A DNA stretch of 64,000 nucleotides from Brevibacterium sanguinis (GTDB lineage: Bacteria > Actinomycetota > Actinomycetes > Actinomycetales > Brevibacteriaceae), in NCBI RefSeq assembly GCF_003315415.1, contig NZ_QNSB01000010.1, forward strand, positions 1 to 64,000, in the 5' to 3' direction. Of the stretch, positions 54,514-62,338 are shown in pieces (positions within the stretch are counted from its first letter, which is position 1; each line of letters starts with the position of its first letter). Made by a program: the position numbers and the translations under genes. The notes under the pieces were generated by a model. It made no database searches. It was not told the origin of the DNA and worked only from the letters and a program-made list of their open reading frames with translations.

Positions 54514-55209
54514 TCACTGCTGTTCGTTGCGGCGAACGATCTCCGTGATCCAGATCGGGGCGAACGGAGACGTGCAGCCGGGTGGAGTCGGATAGTCCTT
54601 GAGCACCCCGAGCCGCTCCCCGATCGCCAGCGCCCGCTCACGCAGGTCCGGGTTCTCGATGCCGATGTAGGCCAGCGTCTCGTTCATCGCCCACTGCAGC
54701 CGCTCGGGCGCGTCCTTCAACTGGGCGTCGATGACATCGAGCAGGCCGGGCAGATCGAGGCCCTCGGGCTTCCTGTTCACGCGCTCGCTCGTGAGCACCC
54801 ACCCGGCTGAGGCGACGACGGGATCGGGGTCGTCCATCCACCTCTCCCTGAGCGCCTCGGCGTGAGGCGACTTCTTGACGATGTAGTTGACGAGCCACGC
54901 CTGGGCCTTCGGGCCCCGGGCCTCCCTGAGCATGGCATCGAGGCGGTCCGCGTCGTGGGCGCGCGGGCGCATGATGAGCGCGGCGACGAGCTGGGCGGCG
55001 GTGTCCCCGGTGGCCCACAGCTCGACGGCGAGGTCGTCGTTCTTCTTCAGCTCCTTGGCGAGCGCGCGCAGCTTGGTGAGGTTCACCCCGTGTTCGTCGC
55101 CGTGCCGCTCGTTGATCGCCCGGGCCTTCGGGTCCTCGAGTGCGGCGAGCGCGGCCATCACTCCGGCGACGGTGGCGTTCTTCGGGTCATTCGCGGTGGT
55201 CGTTGCCAT
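54514..55209 (-). CDS. DNA alkylation repair (AlkD-like HEAT) protein
   Basis: A 231-residue HEAT-repeat protein of the PF08713 family, related to AlkD-type glycosylases that excise alkylated purines without base flipping. The sequence is helical throughout, with WATGDTAAQLVAALIMRP and PVVASAGWVLTSERVNRK. The catalytic Asp and Trp pair seen in AlkD is not certain here. It converges with the HTH gene. Confidence 0.8.
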   Translation of the reverse strand: MATTTANDPKNATVAGVMAALAALEDPKARAINERHGDEHGVNLTKLRALAKELKKNDDLAVELWATGDTAAQLVAALIMRPRAHDADRLDAMLREARGPKAQAWLVNYIVKKSPHAEALRERWMDDPDPVVASAGWVLTSERVNRKPEGLDLPGLLDVIDAQLKDAPERLQWAMNETLAYIGIENPDLRERALAIGERLGVLKDYPTPPGCTSPFAPIWITEIVRRNEQQ

Positions 55210-55224
55210 GAGTCGAGCTTCCTG

Positions 55225-56397
55225 TCAGTGATCCGGCGGTGTGTCGATCCTACTGCGGCAGCTGTTGAGGCGGGCGGCCTGGCGCATGAGATGATGGCGC
55301 TCGGCTGAGTTCGTCGCCTTGTCGGCGGCCCGGACGTAGAGCCGCGCGGCGGCCTCGACGTCGCCCGCCCTCTCCCGCAGGTGCGCCTCGGCGGCGCAGT
55401 ACCGCGGCAGGTTCCCATCGAGGTCCGCGAGCTCGGCGAGCCCGGTCAGAGGGCCGTCGGCCTCCCCGACGGCGACGGCTCGATTGAGTCTGACCACCGG
55501 GGAGTCGGTGAGGGCCAGGAGCTCGTCGTACCATTCGACGATCTGCGTCCAGTCCGTCTCCTCGACGCAGGGGGCGTCGGCGTGCAGGGCCGCGATCGCC
55601 GCCTGGGCCTGGAACTCGCCGAGGTCGTCCCGGGCGAGCGCGGACTGCAGGATCGCCACCCCCTCGGCGATCTTCACGGTGTCCCACAGGGAGCGGTCCT
55701 GCTCGGCCAGTGGGATCAGTCGTCCGTCGACGGCGAACCGGGCGGGCCGGCGCGCGTGATGGATGAGCATGAGGGCGAGCAGTCCCGCCACCTCGGCGTG
55801 GTTCGCCATCTGCCGCAGCTGCCGGGTCAGGCGGATCGCCTCGGCGGCAAGGTCGATATCGCCCGAATACCCCTCGTTGAACACGAGGTAGAGCACCCGG
55901 AGGACGGAGCCGAGATCGCCGCCCCGGTTGAGGCGCCTGCCCGACAGGGTGCGCTTGGCCCTGCTGATGCGCTGGGCCATCGTCGCCTCGGGGACGAGAT
56001 AGGCCTCGGCGATCTGCCGGGTGGTCAGCCCGCCCACCGCGCGCAGGGTCAGGGCGATCGCCGAGGAGGGGCTCAGTGCCGGGTGCGCGCAGAGGAAGTA
56101 GAGCTGGAGGGTGTCGTCCTCCGCGGCCGGCGCGGGTCCCGCCTCGGCGAGGAGTCCGCTGCGCTCCTCCCGTTTCGCACGGGCCGTCTCCGACCGGACG
56201 AGGTCGAGGAACTTCCGCCAGGCGACGGTGACCAGCCAGCCCTTGGGGTCACGGGGTAGGTCGTGCGTCCAGGCGGTGAGCGATTCGACGAGCGCCTCCT
56301 GGACAGCATCCTCCGCCGTCGAGAAGTCGGCGCCTCGGCGGCAGAGGATGCTGATGACTGCGGGAACGAGGTCGCGCAGCTGCTCGTCGTCGATCAT
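55225..56397 (-). CDS. ECF42-type sigma factor, first copy
   Basis: A 390-residue extracytoplasmic-function sigma factor with a C-terminal helical (TPR-like) extension. Region 2 shows CRRGADFSTAEDAVQEALVESL and WLVTVAWRKFLDLVR; region 4 is AVGGLTTRQIAEAYLVPEATMAQRISRAK. The long C-terminal domain contains the repeated LNRAVAVGEADGP pattern of ECF42, whose partner is a DGPF (YCII) protein rather than an anti-sigma factor. The start ATG 56397 lies 110 bases after the DGPF gene. Confidence 0.9.
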   Translation of the reverse strand: MIDDEQLRDLVPAVISILCRRGADFSTAEDAVQEALVESLTAWTHDLPRDPKGWLVTVAWRKFLDLVRSETARAKREERSGLLAEAGPAPAAEDDTLQLYFLCAHPALSPSSAIALTLRAVGGLTTRQIAEAYLVPEATMAQRISRAKRTLSGRRLNRGGDLGSVLRVLYLVFNEGYSGDIDLAAEAIRLTRQLRQMANHAEVAGLLALMLIHHARRPARFAVDGRLIPLAEQDRSLWDTVKIAEGVAILQSALARDDLGEFQAQAAIAALHADAPCVEETDWTQIVEWYDELLALTDSPVVRLNRAVAVGEADGPLTGLAELADLDGNLPRYCAAEAHLRERAGDVEAAARLYVRAADKATNSAERHHLMRQAARLNSCRSRIDTPPDH

Positions 56398-56507
56398 TCG
56401 ATGCTCACTGGTCGAAGTGCACTGGCCGGCGTGCGCCGGTCGGGGCGCTCCGGTCGTCGTCGGCTGGTGGACGTCCACAACGGTGCCGGTCAGTTCGCGC
56501 GATTCGG

Positions 56508-56915
56508 TCAGTTCGTGACGTTGGGCGGGGCCTCGAGGAACGGCCGCAGTTCGAGCCATTCGTGGATCGGCTTCCCGTCCTTTCCGGGGGCGGCGGAGAG
56601 CTCCGCGGCGAGCTCGAGCGCACGCTCGTAGGTGTCGACGTCGATCGCCATCCATCCCGCGATGAGATCCTTCGTCTCCGGGAACGGGCCGTCGGTGACC
56701 GGCGGCTTGCCCTCTCCGTCGAAGCGGACGAAGGTGCCCTCGGGGGCGAGCGCCTGCGCGTCGACGAATTCCCCGCTCTCCTTGAGCCTGTCGGCGAAGT
56801 CGTTCATGTACTGCACGTGCGCGGTGACCTCCTCGGGGCTCCACTGATCCATCGGGACGAAGCCCTCGGGCATGGGGGCGCCGCGGTAGTGCTTGAGCAT
56901 GAGGTACTTGGTCAT
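56508..56915 (-). CDS. DGPF/YCII-domain protein, first copy
   Basis: A 135-residue YCII-fold protein with the DGPF motif (VTDGPFPETKDLIAGW), which is characteristic of ECF42 partners. TAGGAG lies 8 bases before ATG 56915. A TGTCGA-N17-CGTC promoter is found upstream (56983-57009), as expected for ECF42 target genes. It is the first gene of the DGPF-sigma unit. Confidence 0.9.
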   Translation of the reverse strand: MTKYLMLKHYRGAPMPEGFVPMDQWSPEEVTAHVQYMNDFADRLKESGEFVDAQALAPEGTFVRFDGEGKPPVTDGPFPETKDLIAGWMAIDVDTYERALELAAELSAAPGKDGKPIHEWLELRPFLEAPPNVTN

Positions 56916-57392
56916 GATCGTCTCCTATTCGTGAGGGCCGGCCCGCTCGGGCTCGGCCGGTGTCTGTCGCTGACACCCCTGGGACGGAGCCGCGACGAGA
57001 GTTTCGACATCCTCGGCGGAACTTTTCCTCAGAATATTCCTCGGCCCCGCCTCGGCGGCGGACGACGTGCGCTTCCACGGCGAACACTCAGCAGTCGGGG
57101 CCGTGACGATGGCGCGCCCCGGGTGCGACCGACAACCTCGGTGACGTTCGTGCGGTCTCAGCGTCCGAGGACCGAACGAAGTCCACACAGTTCGTCGCGG
57201 CTGCCGGCATTCGTCGCAGCTGCCGGGGCGGACCGGATGGGCGGTCGTGGAGACCGGGGAGAAGCGCGGGAGTAAGCGGCATGTGGCCGAACGGACACAG
57301 GCGTCGCAATATGCGCACGCGTTTCGCCGTTCGCGGTCCTGAGCCGCTGAGATGCTGGAATCACAGTCAGTACGGAATCAGAAGGAGAGCCC
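56916..57392. promoter_or_regulatory. Long intergenic region with ECF42 promoter
   Basis: The 477 bases between the DGPF gene and the lipoprotein gene have no convincing gene. They hold the ECF42-type promoter (next entry) and the promoter of the lipoprotein gene. The 57010-57080 stretch is somewhat A/T-richer than average. Confidence 0.4.
56983..57009 (-). promoter_or_regulatory. ECF42-type promoter, DGPF gene 1
   Basis: On the minus strand, TGTCGA (57009-57004) is followed by 17 bases and CGTC (56986-56983). The same spacing and hexamer occur before DGPF gene 2. ECF42 consensus is TGTCGA in -35 and CGTC-like in -10, with 16-18 bases between. Confidence 0.7.
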
Positions 57393-58001
57393 ATGCTCGT
57401 CGGAAGCAGGACCACAGCCATCGTCGCGATCGCGGCCGCACTCACGCTCGGCGGGTGCGGAACGTCGTGGGGTCAGGCCGGCGGCGAGGACGCCTCGAAC
57501 GCCCGCGAGACCCGGTCGCCCGCTCCCACGCCGGGGGATGCCGGCGCGGAATCCGACGCCGGCTCGTCGCCCCACGATCCCCATGCCGAGTCGGGGGCGG
57601 GCTCGACCCCGGAGGAGCAGGGCGCGGACGCCGATGGGGCCTCACCCGATTCAGGAGGCGACCCCGACGATCTGTGGGCGGACAAGGCGAAGACCCGCTC
57701 TTGGGCCAGCGATGCGTCGATCGACGTCGACGCCGACGGCAACGGCAGCATCCCTGCGGCGGCTCTCGAGGCAGACCTCGTCGACCTGTTCGCGAACAAG
57801 TTCGGCCTCAAGGTCAAGGAGGCCAAGTGCGACCAGGACATGGAGGTGAGGAACTGGGAGGGGTTCGAGTCATGCGATGTCGTCGCCGAGGACATGACGT
57901 ACTTCGGCACCGTCGAACTCGTCGATCACAAGGACGCCATGATCGAATACGAGGTGATGTTCCCCGGCATCGACGAGAAGGACCTCGACCTCGGCGGCTG
58001 A
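57393..58001 (+). CDS. Lipoprotein with DUF4333-like C terminus
   Basis: A 202-residue lipoprotein: signal peptide with lipobox LGGC (about residue 22), an Asp/Gly/Ala-rich disordered region (25-110), and an alpha/beta domain (about 125-200) with the C-x...C pattern KEAKCDQDMEVRNWEGFESCDV, like DUF4333. ATG 57393 with AAGGAG just upstream. No conserved partner is evident. Confidence 0.78.
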   Translation: MLVGSRTTAIVAIAAALTLGGCGTSWGQAGGEDASNARETRSPAPTPGDAGAESDAGSSPHDPHAESGAGSTPEEQGADADGASPDSGGDPDDLWADKAKTRSWASDASIDVDADGNGSIPAAALEADLVDLFANKFGLKVKEAKCDQDMEVRNWEGFESCDVVAEDMTYFGTVELVDHKDAMIEYEVMFPGIDEKDLDLGG

Positions 58002-58232
58002 CGCCGCTCAGCCCGCGCGGGCTCACCGCTGAGCCGGTGCGAAGTCGCCTCGAATCGAGCAGGAATCGAGAAGTTCTCGTCGCCCCTCCAGACATAACCT
58101 GGTCATGACCACTTCACGACGAGAGTCGTGACACTGTCCCGACCGTCGAGGTCCGGTTCCGATTGAGCCCGGACCCGGTTCCCCCGGCAGTCGAGACTGT
58201 TGAGATGATCGAGGAATTCGAGGAGAAGCGCC

Positions 58233-58670
58233 ATGTCAGACACCACCACCGGATTCAGCGCCGAGGAACGCGCTGCGATGAGACAGCGGGCCGAGGAGCT
58301 GCGCTCGACGAAGGGCCTCAAGGGCGCGGCCAAGCTCGCCCGGGAGCTCGAGGCCTGCGTCAAGGCGATCGACTCCCTCAGCGGCACGGACCAGGCCGTC
58401 GCCATCGAACTGCACAAGATCGTCACCGAAGAGGCCCCGGACCTCAACCCGAAGACGATGTACGGCTTCCCCGCCTACGCCCGGGACGGCAAGGTGGTGG
58501 TCTTCTATCAGCCCGCGGAGAAGTTCGACACCCGCTACGGCGCCGTCTCGTTCGAGGACCTCGCGCACCTCGACGACGGTGACATGTGGCCGGTGTCGTT
58601 CGCGGTCGTCGACATGACGGATGCCGTCAGCGCGCGCCTCCGCGAACTCGTCCGCAAGGCAGTGGGCTGA
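58233..58670 (+). CDS. DUF1801-family protein
   Basis: A 145-residue protein with VTEEAPDLNPKTMYGFPAYAR, GKVVVFYQPAEKFDTRYG and the VSFAVVDMTDAVSARLREL C-terminal segment, typical of DUF1801/YdhG. Family members have been described as iron-chaperone-like, but the role here is unknown. The stop codon is part of the first unit of a tandem repeat. A hairpin TCACGAC-GAGA-GTCGTGA (58114-58131) is 100 bases upstream of ATG 58233. Confidence 0.85.
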   Translation: MSDTTTGFSAEERAAMRQRAEELRSTKGLKGAAKLARELEACVKAIDSLSGTDQAVAIELHKIVTEEAPDLNPKTMYGFPAYARDGKVVVFYQPAEKFDTRYGAVSFEDLAHLDDGDMWPVSFAVVDMTDAVSARLRELVRKAVG

Positions 58671-58794
58671 GCCGGACGGACTCGTCCGGGCCGGCCTTGG
58701 GCTGAGCCGGACGGACTCGTCCGGGCCGGCCTTGGGCTGCGCGGGTCGGACTCGTCCGGGCCGGCCTTGGGCTGAGCCGGACGGACTCGTCCGG
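58664..58794 (+). repeat. 35-base tandem repeat with hairpin units
   Basis: Units at 58664-58698, 58699-58733, 58734-58768 and a partial at 58769-58794. Each contains the palindrome CCGGACG-GACT-CGTCCGG (one copy with small changes) and a GGCCGGCC-type motif. The first unit overlaps the stop codon of the DUF1801 gene. It lies between DUF1801 and the DJ-1 gene and may serve as a terminator array. Confidence 0.9.
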
Positions 58795-58913
58795 TCGGCG
58801 ACGAGCCGGGCGGCGGCGTCGGTGATGCAACGGGTGCCGTGGTCCGTCGGAATTTTGCCGGGGGCTCCCGTGCTGTGCTGGACGACAGCTGCACCCACTG
58901 AGAAGGAGGAAGC

Positions 58914-59447
58914 ATGGCAGTCTCCGACAAGAAGGTCGCCCTCGTGCTCACCAAGGGAGTCGAACAGGTCGAGCTGACCAAGCCGCGCGAAGCACTGGAG
59001 AAGGCCGGCGCCTCGACGACCCTGATCTCACCGTCGGAAGGCACGCTCCAGGCGATGAACGGCGATTGGCAGCACGCCGATGTCTTCGATGTCGACCTCC
59101 CGGTCTCCCAGGCGAAGGCCGGCGACTACGATGCCCTCGTCCTGCCCGGCGGAACCCTCAATGCGGACTCCCTGCGTCTCGACGAGAACGCCGTGGCGCT
59201 GGTCAAGGACTTCTTCGCCGCGAACAAGACCGTCGCCGCTATCTGCCACGGGCCGTGGATCCTCGCCGAGGCGGACGTCGTCAGGGGACGGACGATGACC
59301 TCGTACAAGTCCCTGCAGACCGACCTCCGCAACGCCGGTGCCGACTGGGTCGATTCCGAGGTCGTCGTCGACGGCAACCTCATCACGTCCCGCAATCCCG
59401 GTGACCTGGATGCCTTCACCAAGGCACTGCTCGACGCACTGAGCTGA
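58914..59447 (+). CDS. DJ-1/PfpI-family protein (type 1 glutamine amidotransferase-like)
   Basis: A 177-residue protein of the PfpI/YhbO type. It shows ALVLTKGVEQVELTKPREAL with the conserved Glu, the nucleophile Cys in AAICHGPWIL and the following His, ending in SRNPGDLDAFTKAL. Such proteins deglycate or chaperone proteins under carbonyl stress. ATG 58914 with AAGGAGG at 6 bases. Confidence 0.92.
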   Translation: MAVSDKKVALVLTKGVEQVELTKPREALEKAGASTTLISPSEGTLQAMNGDWQHADVFDVDLPVSQAKAGDYDALVLPGGTLNADSLRLDENAVALVKDFFAANKTVAAICHGPWILAEADVVRGRTMTSYKSLQTDLRNAGADWVDSEVVVDGNLITSRNPGDLDAFTKALLDALS

Positions 59448-59670
59448 GTTCTCGGTTAGCACGGCAGAGAACGTTCACGCACCGGCGGTCGAAGGGCTCT
59501 CAGGCGAGTTCCGACGCAGCCAGGGCACGACGGCGCTCCTTCCGAACGCCAGACGGCCTTCAAAAGGAGCGTTGTCTTCACCTGCCGGGCCGTGAGCTCC
59601 ACTTGCAGCGGAGAAGCGCCGAGGAGTTCTATCCAGGGGCCCCGATGAGTGGGCTGAGGAGGCCTGTGAG

Positions 59671-59758
59671 GTAGTTGAAATCGCGCGATACCCCGCCCCG
59701 GGATCGAAAAGGGCACGAGATTCGATCCCAATCTGGGGTATCGCGCACTTTCAACTGC
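59671..59758. repeat. Long imperfect inverted repeat
   Basis: Arms of about 38 bases (59671-59708 and 59720-59758) pair at about 80 percent. Left arm begins GTAGTTGAAA and right arm ends TTTCAACTGC; the core GCGCGATACCCC and GGATCGAA are conserved. Only 10-12 bases separate the arms, so it may be a large hairpin or the remains of a miniature inverted-repeat element. Confidence 0.7.
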
Positions 59759-59836
59759 TTCGTCCTGGGTCATGACCGGTCGCTGCGCTGAAGCGCTCGA
59801 TGAATCGAGGCACCGGCCCTGATGTCCCCCGCGCGT

Positions 59837-59893
59837 GGGTCCCCCGCACCATGTCCGCTAACCCTGGGAGCGGGTCTCCCGCACCATGTCCGC
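59837..59893. repeat. Direct repeat with 35-base period
   Basis: GGGTCCCCCGCACCATGTCC at 59837 and its copy at 59872 differ by one base over 22 positions. The shared core CCCGCACCATGTCCGC is exact. Origin unknown. Confidence 0.75.
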
Positions 59894-59926
59894 AGCCCCG
59901 TGAGTGGGAGTTCCACGCCAGGTACC

Positions 59927-59970
59927 GAAGGAGCCCCTCACCCGAATCGCTCGAGGTGAGGGGCTCCTTC
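59927..59970 (-). terminator. Hairpin downstream of tRNA-Ser
   Basis: A perfect 16-base-pair stem (59927-59942 with 59955-59970, 12-base loop) lies 3 bases after the CCA end of tRNA-Ser. No T-run follows, but the position fits a terminator. Confidence 0.75.
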
Positions 59971-59973
59971 ATG

Positions 59974-60061
59974 TGGCGGAGGATAGGGGATTCGAACCCC
60001 TGAGGGCGTTAACCCAACCCGCGTTCCAGGCGAGCGCCATAGGCCACTAGGCGAATCCTCC
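59974..60061 (-). tRNA. tRNA-Ser (anticodon GGA)
   Basis: Class II tRNA with a long variable arm. Acceptor stem GGAGGAT/ATCCTCC, T arm GGTTCGAATCC, anticodon loop CTGGAAC with anticodon GGA (reads UCC/UCU). CCA is encoded at 59976-59974, in contrast to tRNA-Thr at the start of the window. Confidence 0.95.
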
Positions 60062-60317
60062 GCAGATCAGCCTACCTGTCCTGCGACCGCAATGTGAAAT
60101 CCGGACGTCGGAGTGTGAACCACTCCACACTTCTGAGCGCAACCCCTGTCCGCCAAGGCGTCTGCTCCAGCCCGCCTCGCTCTGCTGCGTCGAGATTCCT
60201 CTGCCCCGAGACGCCCTCGGCGCCGTTGCTCCGAAGCGGCACGGCTCCGCGACACTGCCGCGCCGAGATGCCGAAACTGATCCTCGTCGAAACTTTTCCG
60301 AGTTTTCCTCTCCGATG

Positions 60318-60344
60318 TGTCGATCCGGAATAGTCTTGTTCGAT
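60318..60344 (+). promoter_or_regulatory. ECF42-type promoter, DGPF gene 2
   Basis: TGTCGA (60318-60323), 17 bases, then CGAT (60341-60344), about 60 bases ahead of ATG 60405. The stretch from tRNA-Ser to here (60062-60317) has no gene that I can see. Confidence 0.65.
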
Positions 60345-60404
60345 GTAGTGCATGAGAGGGTCTCGACCGAGGCCTTCGCCCACCGATACGACACAGGAGT
60401 CATC

Positions 60405-60830
60405 ATGAAATACATGCTCATCATGCGCGCAGTCGACCAGGCCGCAGTGGATTCGTACGAACAGCTCGACTTCGACGAGGTCATCGCCGCCATGGGCAAA
60501 TACAACGAGTCGATGGTCAACGCCGGAGTCCTCGCCGACGGTGCGGGGCTCTCCGACGCCTCCGAAGGCGCCGTCGTCGACTTCAGCGAGGACGATCCGG
60601 TCGTCACCGACGGCCCCTACGGTGAGCTCCGTGAGCTCTTCAACGGATTCTGGATCGTCGACGTGTCCTCCAAGGAGGAGGCGATCGAATGGGCCAAGCG
60701 GGCACCGCTGGGACCCGGATCCCAGATCGAGGTCCGCAGGGTCACCGGCCCCGAGGACTTCCCCCAGGACAACGAGTGGATCCAGAAGGAACAGGAATGG
60801 ATCGCCGAAGGGAAGCTCGCGGGCAATTGA
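60405..60830 (+). CDS. DGPF/YCII-domain protein, second copy
   Basis: A 141-residue YCII-fold protein (MKYMLIMRAVDQAAVDSYEQ) whose motif is VTDGPYGELRELFNGFWIV, a DGPY variant of DGPF. ACAGGAG is 7 bases before ATG 60405. It overlaps the next TTG start by four bases and is clearly a paralogue of the gene at 56508. Confidence 0.88.
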   Translation: MKYMLIMRAVDQAAVDSYEQLDFDEVIAAMGKYNESMVNAGVLADGAGLSDASEGAVVDFSEDDPVVTDGPYGELRELFNGFWIVDVSSKEEAIEWAKRAPLGPGSQIEVRRVTGPEDFPQDNEWIQKEQEWIAEGKLAGN

Positions 60831-62203
60831 CCCCTCCCTCTCAAGGTGAGCCCGGCAGCCAGGATCCGGCTGTCGGGCTCTCGGCCGACGCCGAGGCGGT
60901 TCCACCGCACCCTGCACCAGCTCCGGACACCTCACCCCAGCGCCCCGACGCCGAGGCGGTGCGCCGGACCGTCGAGGCGACGTGGCGGATCGAGGCCGCG
61001 AAGATCATCGCCGCACTGAGCCGCTATGTCGGCGACTTCGGCCTCGCCGAGGACCTGGCGCAGGAGGCCGTCACCGACGCGCTCTGCCAATGGCCGGAAT
61101 CCGGGGTCCCGTCGAATCCGGCGGCATGGCTGACCACAGTCGCCAAACGACGAGCGATCGACTCGTGGCGGCGCCGGGAGCGCCTCGACGAACGGGTGGC
61201 GATGATCACCTCGGAACTCGAGATCTCCCAGAAGTCCACCGCCGACGAACTGCCGTGGGATCCGGACGTCATCGACGACGACGTCCTGCGCCTCGTCTTC
61301 ATCTCCTGCCATCCGGTCCTCAATCGGGAAGCGCAGCTGGCCCTCACCCTCCGGGTCGTCGGCGGCCTCACGAGCGAGCAGATCGCCCGGGCGTTCCTCG
61401 TCCCTGTGTCAACCGTGCAGCAGCGGATCGTCCGGGCGAAGAAGAAGCTCGCTGCCGCCGGCGTCCCCTTCGAGCTCCCACCCGCGAACGAGCGCTCCCA
61501 ACGGCTGGCCGGGGTCCTCGGGGTCCTCTATCTCCTGTTCTCCGAAGGCCATGTCGCGACCTCGGGTCCCGACTGGATGCGGCCCGAACTGGCCATGGAC
61601 GCGCTGCGGCTGACCCGCGTGACCGCCGCTCTCATGCCCAGGGAGCCCGAGGTCCATGGGCTCGTCGCACTGATGGCCCTCACCGCTTCCCGCTTTCCCT
61701 CTCGGGTCCGCGCGGACGGCCGACCGATCCTCCTCGGCGACCAGGACAGGTCCCGGTGGGACCGGTCGATCATCCGCCTCGGCGAGCGGTCGCTGCGCAC
61801 TGCACTGACGCTGCGGGAGGCACGCGGCGCCTACACGATCCAGGCGCAGATCGCGGCCGTCCACGCGGCGGCGACGAGCGTCGACTCGACGGACTGGACG
61901 AGGATCGCCGCCCTCTACGCCGATCTCGGCCGGGCCGCCCCCTCTCCGATCACGGACCTCAACCGCGCGATCGCCGTCGCCGAGGCCGACAGTCCCGATG
62001 CGGGTCTGCGCCTCGTCGACGAGCTCGCCGCCTCGGGCGTCCTCGCGAAGCTCCACCTCATCCCCAGCGTGCGCGGTGAGCTCCTCTCCCGCCTGGGGCG
62101 CCTCGAGGAGGCCCGGGCCGAATTCGATCGAGCCGCGCGGCTCGCGACGAACGAACGCGAACGCGATGTGCTCCTGGAGAAGGCGCGGCGGCCGGCGACC
62201 TGA
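60827..62203 (+). CDS. ECF42-type sigma factor, second copy
   Basis: A sigma factor of 458 residues from TTG 60827 (overlapping the DGPF stop, TTGA), or 414 from GTG 60959. Region 2 is VEATWRIEAAKIIAALSRYVGDFGLAEDLAQEAV with WLTTVAKRRAIDSWRRRE; region 4 is VVGGLTSEQIARAFLVPVSTVQQRIVRAK; the C-terminal TPR-like domain has LNRAIAVAEADSPDAG. The N-terminal 44 residues are Pro/Ala-rich and disordered, and contain a 15-base direct repeat, so the shorter start is plausible. Confidence 0.88.
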   Translation: MTPPSQGEPGSQDPAVGLSADAEAVPPHPAPAPDTSPQRPDAEAVRRTVEATWRIEAAKIIAALSRYVGDFGLAEDLAQEAVTDALCQWPESGVPSNPAAWLTTVAKRRAIDSWRRRERLDERVAMITSELEISQKSTADELPWDPDVIDDDVLRLVFISCHPVLNREAQLALTLRVVGGLTSEQIARAFLVPVSTVQQRIVRAKKKLAAAGVPFELPPANERSQRLAGVLGVLYLLFSEGHVATSGPDWMRPELAMDALRLTRVTAALMPREPEVHGLVALMALTASRFPSRVRADGRPILLGDQDRSRWDRSIIRLGERSLRTALTLREARGAYTIQAQIAAVHAAATSVDSTDWTRIAALYADLGRAAPSPITDLNRAIAVAEADSPDAGLRLVDELAASGVLAKLHLIPSVRGELLSRLGRLEEARAEFDRAARLATNERERDVLLEKARRPAT

Positions 62204-62338
62204 GCGGAAGCAGGCGGCCCTCGGAGGACGCGGCGTCCGACGACCTGGGCGGAAGTCGGCGGCGGACCACGGAGGACGCGGGGTCTGAACGGGACGCAAC
62301 CGACCCCGGAGCAGTTCGGCGGGCCGGTGCCTGCCGCC

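Larger units (their letters stand above)
59448..59926. other. Gene-poor region with repeats
   Basis: About 480 bases without a gene I can support. It contains a long imperfect inverted repeat (59671-59758) and a 35-base-period direct repeat (59837-59893). A minus-strand reading frame of 105 codons spans much of it but shows no recognisable domain. Base content is lower in GC than its flanks. Confidence 0.5.

Noticed and set aside
58664..58794. CRISPR array
   Set aside because: The repeats are head-to-tail without spacers and no cas genes are near.
59456..59773. 105-codon minus-strand gene
   Set aside because: Overlaps the inverted repeat, lacks a ribosome site and shows no domain.
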